A DNA stretch of 64,000 nucleotides from Mesorhizobium sp. INR15 (GCF_015500075.1 NZ_CP045496.1:6272001-6336000); one strand, 5' to 3'; positions 1 to 8,453 are shown, counted from the first letter of the stretch. Made by a program: numbers and translations. The notes: generated by a model not told the origin, from the letters alone.

Positions 1-1329
1 CATTTCCGGCATCAGGTCGCGCTTCTCGACGCCGACGCCGTGCTCACCGGTCAACACGCCGCCGACCTTGACGCAGAGCCGCAGGATGTCGGCGCCAAAG
101 CTTTCGGCCTTGTCGAGTTCGCCGGGGACATTGGCATCGTAGAGGATCAGCGGATGCAGATTGCCGTCGCCGGCATGAAAGACATTGGCGACGCCGAGGC
201 CGTATTTCTCCGAGAGCTCGCGCATGCCGGCCAGCACGCGCGGCAGTTCCTTGCGCGGGATAGTGCCATCCATGCAGTAATAGTCGGGTGAGATGCGGCC
301 AACCGCCGGAAACGCCGCCTTTCGGCCAGCCCAGAAACTCGCCCGTTCCTGCTCCGACTGCGAGATGCGGCAGGTTGTCGAACCGTTGCGGATGGCGATC
401 GCTTCGACAGCGGCGATCAGGTGATCGACCTCGACGCCTGGCCCGTCGAGTTCGACGATCAGCAGCGCCTCGACATCGAGGGGATAGCCGGCATGGACGA
501 AATCCTCGGCGGCGTGGATCGCCGGCCGATCCATCATCTCCATCCCACCCGGAATGATGCCGGCGCCGATAATGTCGGCGACGCATTGGCCGCCCTGCTC
601 GCTGGTGGGAAAGCCGATCAGAAGCGCACGCGCCGTTTCCGGCTTCTTCAAGATACGTACCGTCACCTCGGTGACGACGCCAAGCAGGCCTTCGGAGCCG
701 GTCATGACGCCAAGCAGATCATAGCCTTCGGAATCGAGATGATTGCCGCCGAGGCGAACCACCTCGCCGTTCATCAGCACCATCTCGATACCCAGCACAT
801 TGTTGGCGGTAAGGCCATATTTCAGGCAGTGCACGCCGCCGGAATTCTCCGCGACATTGCCGCCGATCGAGCAGGCGATCTGGGAGGATGGATCGGGCGC
901 ATAATAGAAGCCCTCCTGCTCGACGGCGGTGGTGATGCCGAGATTGGTGACACCGGGCTGGGCAACGACAACGCGGTTGGGAAAATCAATCGTGAGAATG
1001 CGGTTGAAGCGGCTCATGACCAAGAGCACGGCATCTTCAAGCGGCAGCGCGCCGCCCGACAGCGAGGTGCCGGAACCGCGCGGCACGACGCGGATGTTGC
1101 GATCGTTGCAGTATTTCAGCACACGGGAGACCTGCGCCACCGTCTGCGGCAGCACCACCACCAGCGGCAGTTGCCGATAGGCCGTCAGTCCGTCGCTCTC
1201 GAAAGCCCGCATGGCGTTGGCCGCGTCGACGACGCCCTCGCCCGGCACGATGATGCGCATGTCGGCGACAATCTCGTTTCGCCGGCGCATCGTGGCATCA
1301 TCAGGTTTCGGCATGGCCAGGCCGGACAT
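1..1329 (-). CDS. glcD: FAD-linked glycolate/lactate oxidase subunit GlcD (3' end outside window)
   Basis: Reading leftward from an ATG at 1329 gives 443 uninterrupted residues, and the frame is still open at base 1. The family is usually near 500 residues, so only the last ~50 are missing. The FAD_binding_4 (PCMH-type) domain is visible through VVPRGSGTSLSGGALP and the CSIGGNVAENSGG motif. The C-terminal FAD-oxidase part contains VANVFHAGDGNLHP and GVLTGEHGVGVEKRDL, which are hallmark GlcD signatures. GlcD oxidises glycolate (or D-lactate) to the 2-oxoacid, usually with GlcE and GlcF; those would lie left of the window. A second ATG five codons in (1314) is possible. The promoter region carries a candidate FCD-regulator site that is repeated before the regulator at 3027. 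Family certain; substrate inferred. Confidence 0.93.
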   Translation of the reverse strand, partial: MSGLAMPKPDDATMRRRNEIVADMRIIVPGEGVVDAANAMRAFESDGLTAYRQLPLVVVLPQTVAQVSRVLKYCNDRNIRVVPRGSGTSLSGGALPLEDAVLLVMSRFNRILTIDFPNRVVVAQPGVTNLGITTAVEQEGFYYAPDPSSQIACSIGGNVAENSGGVHCLKYGLTANNVLGIEMVLMNGEVVRLGGNHLDSEGYDLLGVMTGSEGLLGVVTEVTVRILKKPETARALLIGFPTSEQGGQCVADIIGAGIIPGGMEMMDRPAIHAAEDFVHAGYPLDVEALLIVELDGPGVEVDHLIAAVEAIAIRNGSTTCRISQSEQERASFWAGRKAAFPAVGRISPDYYCMDGTIPRKELPRVLAGMRELSEKYGLGVANVFHAGDGNLHPLILYDANVPGELDKAESFGADILRLCVKVGGVLTGEHGVGVEKRDLMPEM

Positions 1330-1346
1330 CAACAGCCTCACTTAGC

Positions 1347-1372
1347 TTGACTGGTCAAAATCTTTTACCAGT
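1347..1372. promoter_or_regulatory. Candidate FCD-regulator operator upstream of glcD
   Basis: ACTGGT (1350-1355) and ACCAGT (1367-1372) form a perfect inverted repeat with an 11-nt spacer, just upstream of the glcD start. The left half is also part of a local palindrome, TTGAC-TG-GTCAA (1347-1358). The core TTGACCAGT, read on the other strand, recurs at 2965-2973 before the FCD regulator. FadR/PdhR/LldR-type regulators generally bind TGGT/ACCA-type palindromes. Function is inferred from position and symmetry. Confidence 0.5.
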
Positions 1373-1492
1373 GAAGCGGCGATGTTGCAAATCCTGCTTT
1401 GGCGGAAAATCGGACGCCGAGGCAGAGCCACGCTTCCGCAGCGGCAATCTGCCGCTGTTTGACCAGCCCTCCGCCGTTTATGAATAAACTCG

Positions 1493-2815
1493 TTATTCGC
1501 CGGCGTGCTTGCCGGGCTCGGAATGCATCTGGCGCACACGGCGCACACCCCACCAGACAAGCAGGATGGCGACCGGCACCGACGCGGCGGTCACGACTTC
1601 CGGCGCGAAGGTATGGCCGAAGACCGAGGCACCCTTGGCGACATAGCCGATGAGACCGACAACATAATAGGAGACGGCGGCGACAGACAGGCCTTCCACA
1701 GTCTGCTGCAGGCGCAATTGCAGGCGGGCGCGGTTGTTCATCGACGCCAGCAGGTCGCGGTTCTGCTTCTCGACTTCGACGTCGACCCAGGTGCGCAGCA
1801 ACGTGGTGGCGCGGGTCAGCTTGCGCGACAGGTTGGCCTGGCGCTCCTCGACCGAACGGCAGGTGCGCATGGCCGGCGCGACACGGCGCTGCAGAAAGCC
1901 GCCCCAGGTGTCGTAGCCGGGCACCGCCTCTTCCTCGAGCGCCTCCAGCCGTTCGCTGACGATGCCGTCATAGGCGCGGTTGGCGCCGAAGCGGTAAAGG
2001 CTGGACGCCGCATCGGCCTCAAGCTCGGCGGCGAGCTCGGTCAGATCGGCCAGCAATGTCTGGCTGTCGCGGGTCTCGGCCACCTTCATTTCAAGCGTTG
2101 TCTGCGCCAGCCGGTCCTCGATCCGTCGGGCGCGGCCGGAGAGGGTCAGCGCCAGCGGCAGGCCGAGCATGGCCAGTGTGCGGTAGGTTTCTATGTCGAT
2201 CAGCCGCTGTGAGAGTGCGCCGGTTCGGGCCGGCGTCAGGCCACGGTCGAGCACCAGCATGCGGGTCATGCCGTCGCCATCCTGGCGGAAGTCGGTGATG
2301 ATGGCGGCATTGCCGCGCTCGACCAGCGAATAGCACAGGCTGGTGGGGTCAAAGCCGGCGATCAGGCGCTCGCTGACCGCCGTCCACTTGCGAATTTCGA
2401 GCCTGATGCCGGAGATGACGGTTCCCGGTGGGGAGAAACCATTGCCGAAGGGCGAGTCTTCCTGCGCCCTGCCGCTTTCGGAAAGCGGCCCTTCCCACAG
2501 ATAGGTGGAGAATTCCGTGTGCCGTTCCCAGCGCAGCGAGCCCTTGCCCCACTTCATCGCGTGGTGGCGAGCCTGTCGGTCAGGCGCGGCAATGCCGAGA
2601 CGCCGCGACAGTTCGGAAAGCACCGCATGGTCGACGCCCGAGCCACCCTCGGTCATGAAGGCGAGCTGGACCAGGACGCGTGGCTTTTCAATCAGCGGAT
2701 GCGGGCGGGCATGGACTTCGCCAAGCGCACCCGGACGTCCCTCATGCGCGGGGAAACCCATGACGCTGCCCTTGGCGCGGGGCTGGAATTCGAGATTGGA
2801 CGGGTCGTCTGACAC
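1493..2815 (-). CDS. DUF3422 family membrane-anchored protein
   Basis: This is a 440-residue protein beginning at GTG (2815), with a GGGGGA ribosome-binding site about 8 nt upstream. The N-terminal region (FPAHEGRPGALGEVHARPH, then ARHHAMKWGKGSLRWERHTEFSTY) is the recognisable DUF3422 start. The middle is helical and rich in charged residues (about 230-380). Two hydrophobic helices near the C-terminus (about 385-425) probably anchor it in the inner membrane. The molecular function of this family is unknown. It sits between glcD and the FCD regulator, facing the same way as glcD but separated from it by about 160 nt holding the operator, so co-transcription is uncertain. Confidence 0.88.
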   Translation of the reverse strand: MSDDPSNLEFQPRAKGSVMGFPAHEGRPGALGEVHARPHPLIEKPRVLVQLAFMTEGGSGVDHAVLSELSRRLGIAAPDRQARHHAMKWGKGSLRWERHTEFSTYLWEGPLSESGRAQEDSPFGNGFSPPGTVISGIRLEIRKWTAVSERLIAGFDPTSLCYSLVERGNAAIITDFRQDGDGMTRMLVLDRGLTPARTGALSQRLIDIETYRTLAMLGLPLALTLSGRARRIEDRLAQTTLEMKVAETRDSQTLLADLTELAAELEADAASSLYRFGANRAYDGIVSERLEALEEEAVPGYDTWGGFLQRRVAPAMRTCRSVEERQANLSRKLTRATTLLRTWVDVEVEKQNRDLLASMNNRARLQLRLQQTVEGLSVAAVSYYVVGLIGYVAKGASVFGHTFAPEVVTAASVPVAILLVWWGVRRVRQMHSEPGKHAGE

Positions 2816-2964
2816 GGCATGTCCCCCAAGGCTTCTCTGAGCCCTTCGTGCAATCGCGTCCCTCTAGGGCCAATCGCTGGGAGACGCAAACAGCAAGTTT
2901 AGCCGACGACAACAGAGCGAGGACTCGCGCACCCGGGCCAAAATAGAAGAATTGGATAAATAAT

Positions 2965-2975
2965 TTGACCAGTTG
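2965..2975. promoter_or_regulatory. Candidate operator upstream of the FCD regulator
   Basis: The sequence TTGACCAGTTG lies about 50 nt upstream of the regulator start in an AT-richer stretch. It repeats nine bases (TTGACCAGT) of the site before glcD. The partner half-site is less clear (an ATTGG at 2951-2955 could pair with CCAGT-like bases). Autoregulation together with glcD control is inferred. Confidence 0.4.
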
Positions 2976-3026
2976 CCGACGCAGGCTTTATCGTAAGCGG
3001 CACCGGTTCAAGCCCCAGGCACCCTG

Positions 3027-3824
3027 TTGAGCGACATTTTTTCCAGGATCGAGCATTCGCGCACCGCCGACGAAGTGGTGCAGCAAATCGAGAGCCTCAT
3101 TCTCGAGGGTGTCCTGCGCACAGGCGACCGGCTGCCCGGCGAGCGCGAACTGGCACGCCAGTTCGACGTGTCGCGGCCGATCCTGCGCGATGCACTGAAG
3201 GCGCTCGAAGGGCGCGGCTTGTTAACGACGCGGCCAGGTGGCGGCACCCATGTGACCGACGTCACCGGCCAATTATTCACCAAGCCAGTGACGGACCTGA
3301 TCTCGATGCACCGCAAGGCGGTGACCGACTATCTGGAATACCGCCGCGAGATCGAGGGGATCGCTGCCGAATATGCCGCGCGGCGCGCCACGCCTGATGA
3401 TCTCGCACTGCTCGACCAGATCATGGCGCGGATGGACGAAGCGGACCGGACCGGCGACTTTGACGACGAGGCCGAGATCGACGTCGAGTTCCATCACGCG
3501 ATCTGCGAATGCGCGCACAACATCATCCTTCTGCACACGCTGCGCTCCTGCTATCGGCTGTTGTCGGAAGGCGTGTTCCAGAACCGGCTGCTGGTGTTCA
3601 GTGTGCCCGGCGCACGCGAGGCGCTTTTGGCGCAGCACCGCGCCATCCATGCGGCGGTCAAGGCCGGTGACCCGGCCGCGGCACGGCAGGCGGCGATGGA
3701 CCACATCACTTACGTCGAACGATCGATGGCCGAGGCCGAACGCAGCGGCGACTGGCAGCGCGTGTCTCGGCTCAGGCTGAAGCAGCGTGTCGATGATACC
3801 GAACCCGCACGCAAACGCTCCTAA
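3027..3824 (+). CDS. FadR-subfamily GntR regulator with FCD domain (LldR/GlcC-like)
   Basis: A 265-residue regulator. The winged helix-turn-helix lies at about residues 14-78 (LPGERELARQFDVSRPILRDAL in the helix-turn-helix part). The all-helical FCD effector domain follows (about 95-235), with conserved acid and histidines (DVEFHHAI, QHRAIHAAV, MDHITYV) of the kind that bind a metal and a carboxylate ligand. The frame opens at TTG (3027); no ATG or GTG in frame gives a complete HTH, so the unusual start is accepted. It precedes lldD by 18 nt and probably forms an operon with it. Given glcD and lldD nearby, lactate or glycolate is the likely effector, by inference. Confidence 0.9.
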   Translation: MSDIFSRIEHSRTADEVVQQIESLILEGVLRTGDRLPGERELARQFDVSRPILRDALKALEGRGLLTTRPGGGTHVTDVTGQLFTKPVTDLISMHRKAVTDYLEYRREIEGIAAEYAARRATPDDLALLDQIMARMDEADRTGDFDDEAEIDVEFHHAICECAHNIILLHTLRSCYRLLSEGVFQNRLLVFSVPGAREALLAQHRAIHAAVKAGDPAAARQAAMDHITYVERSMAEAERSGDWQRVSRLRLKQRVDDTEPARKRS

Positions 3825-3842
3825 TCTCGAAACGGGAAGCCC

Positions 3843-4979
3843 ATGAGCCAGATCCTTACCATCGCCGACCTCAAGGACCTCGCGCGACGGCGCGTGCCGA
3901 AAATGTTCTTCGACTATGCCGATTCCGGAGCTTGGACCGAAGGCACCTACCGGGCGAACGAAGAGGATTTCCAGAAGATCAAGTTCCGCCAGCGCGTGCT
4001 TGTCGACATGAGCAACCGCTCGCTGGAATCGACCATGATCGGCGAGAAGGTAGCCATGCCGGTGGCATTGGCCCCAACCGGCCTGACCGGCATGCAGCAC
4101 GCCGATGGCGAAATGCTGGCGGCGCAAGCGGCGGAAGAATTCGGCGTCCCATTCACCCTGTCGACCATGAGCATCTGTTCGATCGAGGATGTCGCCTCGG
4201 TGACGAAAAAGCCGTTCTGGTTCCAGCTCTATGTGCTGCGCGACAAGGATTTCGTGCTCGACCTGATCGACCGGGCCAAGGCGGCGAAATGCTCGGCGCT
4301 GGTGCTGACACTGGATCTGCAGATCCTCGGCCAGCGCCACAAGGATGTCCGCAACGGCTTGTCGGCGCCGCCCAAGATGACGCTGGCCAACATCGCCGAC
4401 ATTGCAATGCGCCCGCGCTGGTGGATGGGCATGGCTAGCACCAAGCGCCGCACCTTCCGCAACATCGTCGGTCATGCCAAAGGCGTCGGCGACGTTGCTT
4501 CGTTGTCCTCGTGGACGACGGAGCAGTTCGATCCGCACCTCTCCTGGAAGGATGTCGCCTGGATCAAGGAACGCTGGGGCGGCAAGCTGATCCTGAAGGG
4601 CATTCTGGACAAGGAAGACGCACTGATGGCGGCCAAGACAGGCGCCGACGCAATCATCGTTTCCAACCATGGCGGACGGCAACTCGACGGCGCATCCTCC
4701 TCGATTGGCGTGCTGGAAGAGATTGCCGACGCGGTCGGCGACACAATCGAAGTGCACATGGATGGCGGCATCCGCTCCGGCCAGGATGTGCTGAAGGCAT
4801 TGTGCCTCGGCGCAAAGGGCACCTATATCGGCCGGCCATTTCTCTATGGCCTAGGTGCTCTCGGCAAGGAAGGGGTTACCAAGGCGCTGGAAATCATCCG
4901 CAAGGAGATGGACATCACGCTGGCGCTGTGCGGAAAGCGTCTGGTCACCGACATGGGCAAGGACCAGCTTCGGCGCTAA
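3843..4979 (+). CDS. lldD: FMN-dependent L-lactate dehydrogenase (alpha-hydroxyacid dehydrogenase family)
   Basis: A 378-residue protein of the usual LldD length (about 380). It oxidises L-lactate to pyruvate using FMN, passing electrons to the respiratory chain at the membrane. Family residues are visible: Tyr25 in FFDYADSGA, FQLYVLRD near 127-134, the FMN-contacting TLDLQ near 156-160, Lys252, the catalytic His276 and Arg279 in SNHGGRQLD, and the phosphate-binding DGGIRSGQDV. An AAACGGGAAG sequence lies just upstream of the ATG. It follows the FCD regulator by 18 nt. Related enzymes (glycolate oxidase, mandelate dehydrogenase) share the fold, but the sequence is closest to lactate dehydrogenases. 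Confidence 0.93.
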   Translation: MSQILTIADLKDLARRRVPKMFFDYADSGAWTEGTYRANEEDFQKIKFRQRVLVDMSNRSLESTMIGEKVAMPVALAPTGLTGMQHADGEMLAAQAAEEFGVPFTLSTMSICSIEDVASVTKKPFWFQLYVLRDKDFVLDLIDRAKAAKCSALVLTLDLQILGQRHKDVRNGLSAPPKMTLANIADIAMRPRWWMGMASTKRRTFRNIVGHAKGVGDVASLSSWTTEQFDPHLSWKDVAWIKERWGGKLILKGILDKEDALMAAKTGADAIIVSNHGGRQLDGASSSIGVLEEIADAVGDTIEVHMDGGIRSGQDVLKALCLGAKGTYIGRPFLYGLGALGKEGVTKALEIIRKEMDITLALCGKRLVTDMGKDQLRR

Positions 4980-5014
4980 ACCGGTGACGGCCTGACCACG
5001 GAGACAACGAGGCG

Positions 5015-5788
5015 TTGGCAGAACCGGGTATCCATTTTCTTGACGCGCAGGGACCTGAAGGCGTGCGTCTCTACGCGATAGGCGACGTGCATGGACGGCT
5101 CGACCTGCTGGCCGCCATGCACAGCCAGATCATGGCGGAGATCGAGCGTGACCAGCCTTTCGACTGGCGCGTCATCCATCTCGGCGACTATGTCGATCGC
5201 GGGCCGGACTCCAAGGGCGTCATCGATTTCCTGATCGAGGCACGCAAGCGCGACCCACGCCATTTGATGCTGGCCGGCAATCACGACATCGGCTTTCTCG
5301 ACTTTCTCAAAACGCCTGCTCCGGACGGACTTTTTGTCCGCTTCGGCGGCATCCAGACGGCGCAATCCTACGGCGTGGCGATCACTGAAGGCGCCAGCGC
5401 CTGGTTTGGCAAGGCCGAGGCGGCCGTGCGGAAGGGACATACGGCGCTGGTCGAGGCAGTGCCGCGAAGCCATGTCGCCTTCCTGCGGTCGCTGCCATTC
5501 TCACTGACGCTGGGCGATTTCTTCTTCTGTCACGCCGGCATCAAGCCGGGCGTTGCGCTGGAAAGACAGAGTATGCAGGACCTGATCTGGATCCGCGATG
5601 TCTTCCACAACCATCCGGGGCTGTTTCCAAAAATCATCGTGCACGGCCACACGCCGGTGGCCGAGGCCGAGGTGATGGCCAACCGGGTCAATGTCGACAC
5701 GCTTGCCTGGCAGTCAGGAATTCTCACTGCGCTCGTCGTGGACGGCTCGGATAAACGTATTCTGACAATGACGGGAAAGGGAGCCTAG
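5015..5788 (+). CDS. Calcineurin-like metallophosphoesterase / serine-threonine phosphatase
   Basis: A 257-residue protein with all the PPP-type metal-binding motifs in order: GDVHGR (23-28), GDYVDRGPDS (57-66), GNHD (88-91), a CHAGI motif and HGHTP near residue 210. Such bacterial enzymes remove phosphate from phosphoproteins or diadenosine tetraphosphate and use two metal ions. The start is TTG at 5015 with an ACGAGG site just upstream; no earlier ATG fits. It follows lldD by 35 nt and could be read from the same transcript, though no functional link is evident. Physiological substrate unknown. Confidence 0.85.
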   Translation: MAEPGIHFLDAQGPEGVRLYAIGDVHGRLDLLAAMHSQIMAEIERDQPFDWRVIHLGDYVDRGPDSKGVIDFLIEARKRDPRHLMLAGNHDIGFLDFLKTPAPDGLFVRFGGIQTAQSYGVAITEGASAWFGKAEAAVRKGHTALVEAVPRSHVAFLRSLPFSLTLGDFFFCHAGIKPGVALERQSMQDLIWIRDVFHNHPGLFPKIIVHGHTPVAEAEVMANRVNVDTLAWQSGILTALVVDGSDKRILTMTGKGA

Positions 5789-5844
5789 GCAGGATAACAG
5801 CGAATTACATGTGACTGTGTCCCCGATGGTCTTCTGGTAGCCCG

Positions 5845-6699
5845 TTAGCCCAATCGCACCCAATCCACCGATTCGAGCGCATAGGGGGCGAATAGAAAAT
5901 CGCGGATCGCCGCGATCCGGTCCTTGCGCCAATCGACCAGAACGAAGTGCGCTGGCTTCTCCATGGCGCCGCTGTCGAAAACCAGCATGGCTGGACGGCC
6001 TTCGACCGCGCCGAGAGCGAACCGCCATTTCGTTTCTTCGGCATAGCGCGTGAAATAGGGGGCGATCTTGTCGCGCCCTTCCCATTTGAGCCGGTTTACC
6101 AGATCAAGCTTCACGTCGTCGGCGAGCATGGCGCGGATCGCATCGAAATCGCCGGTCCGAAACAAGTGGACGTAAGCGGCAATCTCTTGTCGCGCCGCAT
6201 CGGACATCAGCGGCAACCGGGTGTCGTCATGCGCCAAGGCGAACTGCCGCAGCGCCACGCGCCCGCGCTGAAGCGCCGATTTGGCGGCTGCCGGCGAGCA
6301 TTCGGCGATGCTCGCGATCTCGTCGACTGAATGACCCAGGACATCCTTGAGGATCACCGCACAACGCTGAAGTTCAGGCAGGCGCAGAAACGTCTGAAAG
6401 CCGATCGCGACGACATCCGCATCCGACATAGGCGCTGTTTCGATGTCTTCGGTAAGCGGAACGACCGTGTTGCGGGACCTGTCGCGCAAGAAATCAAGGC
6501 TCGTGTTGTGGGCGATGCGAAACATCCACCCCTCGAGATTTTCCACCACATCGCCCTGGGCTCGGGCGCGAAGCGCCTTGACCAGGGTATCCTGCAATAT
6601 GTCCTCGCCATCGACCACTGATCCGGTCATGCGCGCGCAGTAGCGATGAAGGCGTGGCCGCATCGCTTTCAGGCGATCCTCGAATTCGTCCGTATTCAT
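5845..6699 (-). CDS. ECF-type sigma-70 factor with SnoaL-like C-terminal extension
   Basis: A 284-residue protein. Sigma region 2 spans about 8-75 (DGEDILQDTLVKAL, ENLEGWMFRIAHNTSLDFLRDR). Sigma region 4 spans about 105-155 (LPELQRCAVILKDVLGHSVDEIA). A C-terminal extension of about 120 residues resembles a SnoaL/NTF2-like domain, as in the large-extension ECF groups, where it modulates activity in place of a separate anti-sigma factor. No anti-sigma gene is adjacent. It lies 9 nt downstream of the alpha/beta hydrolase gene on the same strand, so the two are almost certainly co-transcribed. Target promoters are unknown. Confidence 0.88.
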   Translation of the reverse strand: MNTDEFEDRLKAMRPRLHRYCARMTGSVVDGEDILQDTLVKALRARAQGDVVENLEGWMFRIAHNTSLDFLRDRSRNTVVPLTEDIETAPMSDADVVAIGFQTFLRLPELQRCAVILKDVLGHSVDEIASIAECSPAAAKSALQRGRVALRQFALAHDDTRLPLMSDAARQEIAAYVHLFRTGDFDAIRAMLADDVKLDLVNRLKWEGRDKIAPYFTRYAEETKWRFALGAVEGRPAMLVFDSGAMEKPAHFVLVDWRKDRIAAIRDFLFAPYALESVDWVRLG

Positions 6700-6708
6700 A
6701 TCGAAGAC

Positions 6709-7596
6709 CTAAGGTGCTTCCGCGCTTTGTTCCGCCAGGGATTTTGCCCAAATGTCGATGAGAATCTTCGACAGAGCCGCCGGCTGCGACAGAAATGGCG
6801 AGTGGCTGCTTTCCAATGTGTGGGTAATTGTCTTGCCGCCGATGGTACCGTCGACTGTCGCGATCATATGATCCTGACCGGTCAATGGAACCGCGCGATC
6901 CTGTGCGCAGCGGATATAGTGGCGCGGCACGGTGCCAAACCGCTCAGGCGTGATTTCCGATAGAGCCAAGGCTCCGGCGTTCGATTCGTCGCAATGAAGC
7001 TGCGCCGCCGCCTGCGCGAATTCTGCCTCGGGCACATCCGCGTAGAACGAGGCTTTGAGTAGCGATCTGTAGTCATCGTCAGCCGGGCCGGCGTTGATCC
7101 TTGTCGCGCCGATGGCGACGGGGTCTCCCACGAACAGTCCGGGCGACAGCGCTGAAGACATGGTTTCATGCATGAGCATCGCGAGCAACGGCACGCCGTT
7201 CGGCACCAGGAACCCGGCAAGATATACGACCGCGAGGAGCAGGTCCGGAACCTGCTCCGCAACCGCCGAAATCGTCATCCCGCCGGCCGAATGCCCGACC
7301 AGAATGACCTTGCCATCGCAGCGTGACGCGGCTTCTCTTACCAACGCAACCACCGCTCGCGTCCGCTCTTCCTGCGTAACGCCGGCTATGGGTGACCGCT
7401 CGGCGGCGAAAGCGGCCGGGTCGAATGGGCGGCGGCTGAGCGACTTCGGTGCTATCGCATTTGCCCCGGCGCCGGGGAGGTCGAGGGTCAGGGCCGCGAA
7501 GCCCTGGGCCTCAAGCATTGGGGTAACCCTGTCCCACGCCGAATGGTTGTGCCAGCCGCCGTGGACCAGGACAAAGGCTGCTTTGGTTGCCGACAT
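6709..7596 (-). CDS. Alpha/beta-fold hydrolase
   Basis: A 295-residue enzyme with the oxyanion-hole motif VLVHGGW (10-16), a nucleophile elbow GHSAGG with Ser103, and a C-terminal His in SSHSPFLSQP. These make a standard Ser-Asp-His triad. The sequence resembles small esterases of the salicylate-esterase/EstC type (LTLDLPGAG after the second strand). There is no signal peptide, so it should be cytoplasmic. It is the first gene of a two-gene unit with the ECF sigma factor. The substrate cannot be deduced. Confidence 0.87.
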   Translation of the reverse strand: MSATKAAFVLVHGGWHNHSAWDRVTPMLEAQGFAALTLDLPGAGANAIAPKSLSRRPFDPAAFAAERSPIAGVTQEERTRAVVALVREAASRCDGKVILVGHSAGGMTISAVAEQVPDLLLAVVYLAGFLVPNGVPLLAMLMHETMSSALSPGLFVGDPVAIGATRINAGPADDDYRSLLKASFYADVPEAEFAQAAAQLHCDESNAGALALSEITPERFGTVPRHYIRCAQDRAVPLTGQDHMIATVDGTIGGKTITHTLESSHSPFLSQPAALSKILIDIWAKSLAEQSAEAP

Positions 7597-7707
7597 CGTC
7601 GATCCTTCTTCGTCTCATTTCATGATCTTGACGACCGCGACAAGCGGCCGCCCGTTGTGTAGCCGTGATTTTGCCGCCTAACCCGGCGGCCGAACAAGAG
7701 GATGAGT

Positions 7708-8022
7708 TCAAGCTGCCCTGTTGCCGAACATTTCAACGTTCGTGCCGACAATCGAGTCCAGGCTCCCCAACTCAATGATCTTCGGGAAATAGGCCTTCAT
7801 CCGTGGATCGCCGCGCATCGCCTCGACAGCCGCGGCGGTCTCCCACTCGGAGTAGATGACGACACCGGTGCCGTCGTTTGCAGCGATCAGCCGGGTCGCC
7901 TTCCAGCCGGGGAGCGTGCGGATCACCGTATCGGTGTTCTGCTTCAAGAGCTCGATCAGCGCATCCTGCTTGCCGGGTTTGACCTTCAACAGATTGATCA
8001 GAATGATGGATTCGCCGGACAT
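7708..8022 (-). CDS. Antibiotic biosynthesis monooxygenase (ABM) domain protein
   Basis: A 104-residue single-domain protein. ATG at 8022 is chosen because an AAAGG site lies 7 nt upstream and the ABM ferredoxin-like fold starts at once (SIILINLLKVKPGKQDALIELL). The frame stays open a further 63 codons upstream, but that part has no domain-like character. The core contains GWKATRLI, VIYSEWETAAAVEAM and YFPKIIE. ABM proteins are dimeric cofactor-free oxygenases of quinone-like substrates or simple small-molecule binders. It is on the same strand as the hydrolase and sigma factor but separated by about 110 nt. Confidence 0.82.
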   Translation of the reverse strand: MSGESIILINLLKVKPGKQDALIELLKQNTDTVIRTLPGWKATRLIAANDGTGVVIYSEWETAAAVEAMRGDPRMKAYFPKIIELGSLDSIVGTNVEMFGNRAA

Positions 8023-8312
8023 GGGTGTACCTTTCAGTTGCGGACACACCAAGGACGAAACGGAGCGTGGAAACGGATCGCGGCAGTAAAAAGAATTCTG
8101 GGAAAGTCTCTCGAAGGGGCAGGGCTTTTGCCGAGCCTCGCCAGTTGATGCCAATTTGCCCCTTGGCGTTCCGATAGCCCTGGGCAGCGCTCGGCGCTTT
8201 AGCGCACGCAAGACGCAGATGCAGCAAAATGCCGGCTAAGAGCTCGCTGAAAATTTATGGGTCCTGATCCAAGGTGCCCGCGCCCTTGTGGGACGCGCTT
8301 CGGCACTGTGGG
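8023..8312. other. Intergenic stretch without a convincing gene
   Basis: These 290 bases lie between the ABM gene start and the small exported peptide. Coding frames present are antisense or upstream extensions without domain character. A GTGCC...GGCAC inverted repeat around 8268-8306 could fold at the end of the small-peptide transcript. The ABM promoter should also lie here. Confidence 0.4.
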
Positions 8313-8453
8313 TCAGCGTAGGGAAGCGGTAACGCCGTAGCCGTCGACGGCGTTGTGGTTGTTGGCTGCGTCTGCGGCATAGATGCCGAGACCGCACAGG
8401 ACAATGGCGGACAACATTGCAAAGGACAGAAGCGCTGCTTTCACGGACGTCAT
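8313..8453 (-). CDS. Small exported or membrane peptide (46 aa), hypothetical
   Basis: A short frame begins at ATG 8453, preceded by an AAGAG sequence, and ends at TGA 8313-8315. The product starts MTSVKAALLSFAML with a positive residue followed by a hydrophobic stretch (about residues 6-26) ending in YAADAA. That looks like a signal peptide with an AxA-like cleavage site, leaving a mature peptide of only ~17-20 residues (NNHNAVDGYGVTASLR). It could equally be a single-pass membrane peptide. Codon choice matches the neighbours. No family is recognised and function is unknown. Confidence 0.55.
   Translation of the reverse strand: MTSVKAALLSFAMLSAIVLCGLGIYAADAANNHNAVDGYGVTASLR

Noticed and set aside
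421..1350. A 309-residue open frame on the plus strand
   Set aside because: It is antisense to the glcD-type gene, whose minus-strand translation carries clear family motifs; the plus-strand frame is only a GC-codon shadow.
3273..4757. A 494-residue open frame on the minus strand
   Set aside because: It lies opposite lldD and the FCD regulator and is rich in His and Arg without any domain; a GC-skew artefact.
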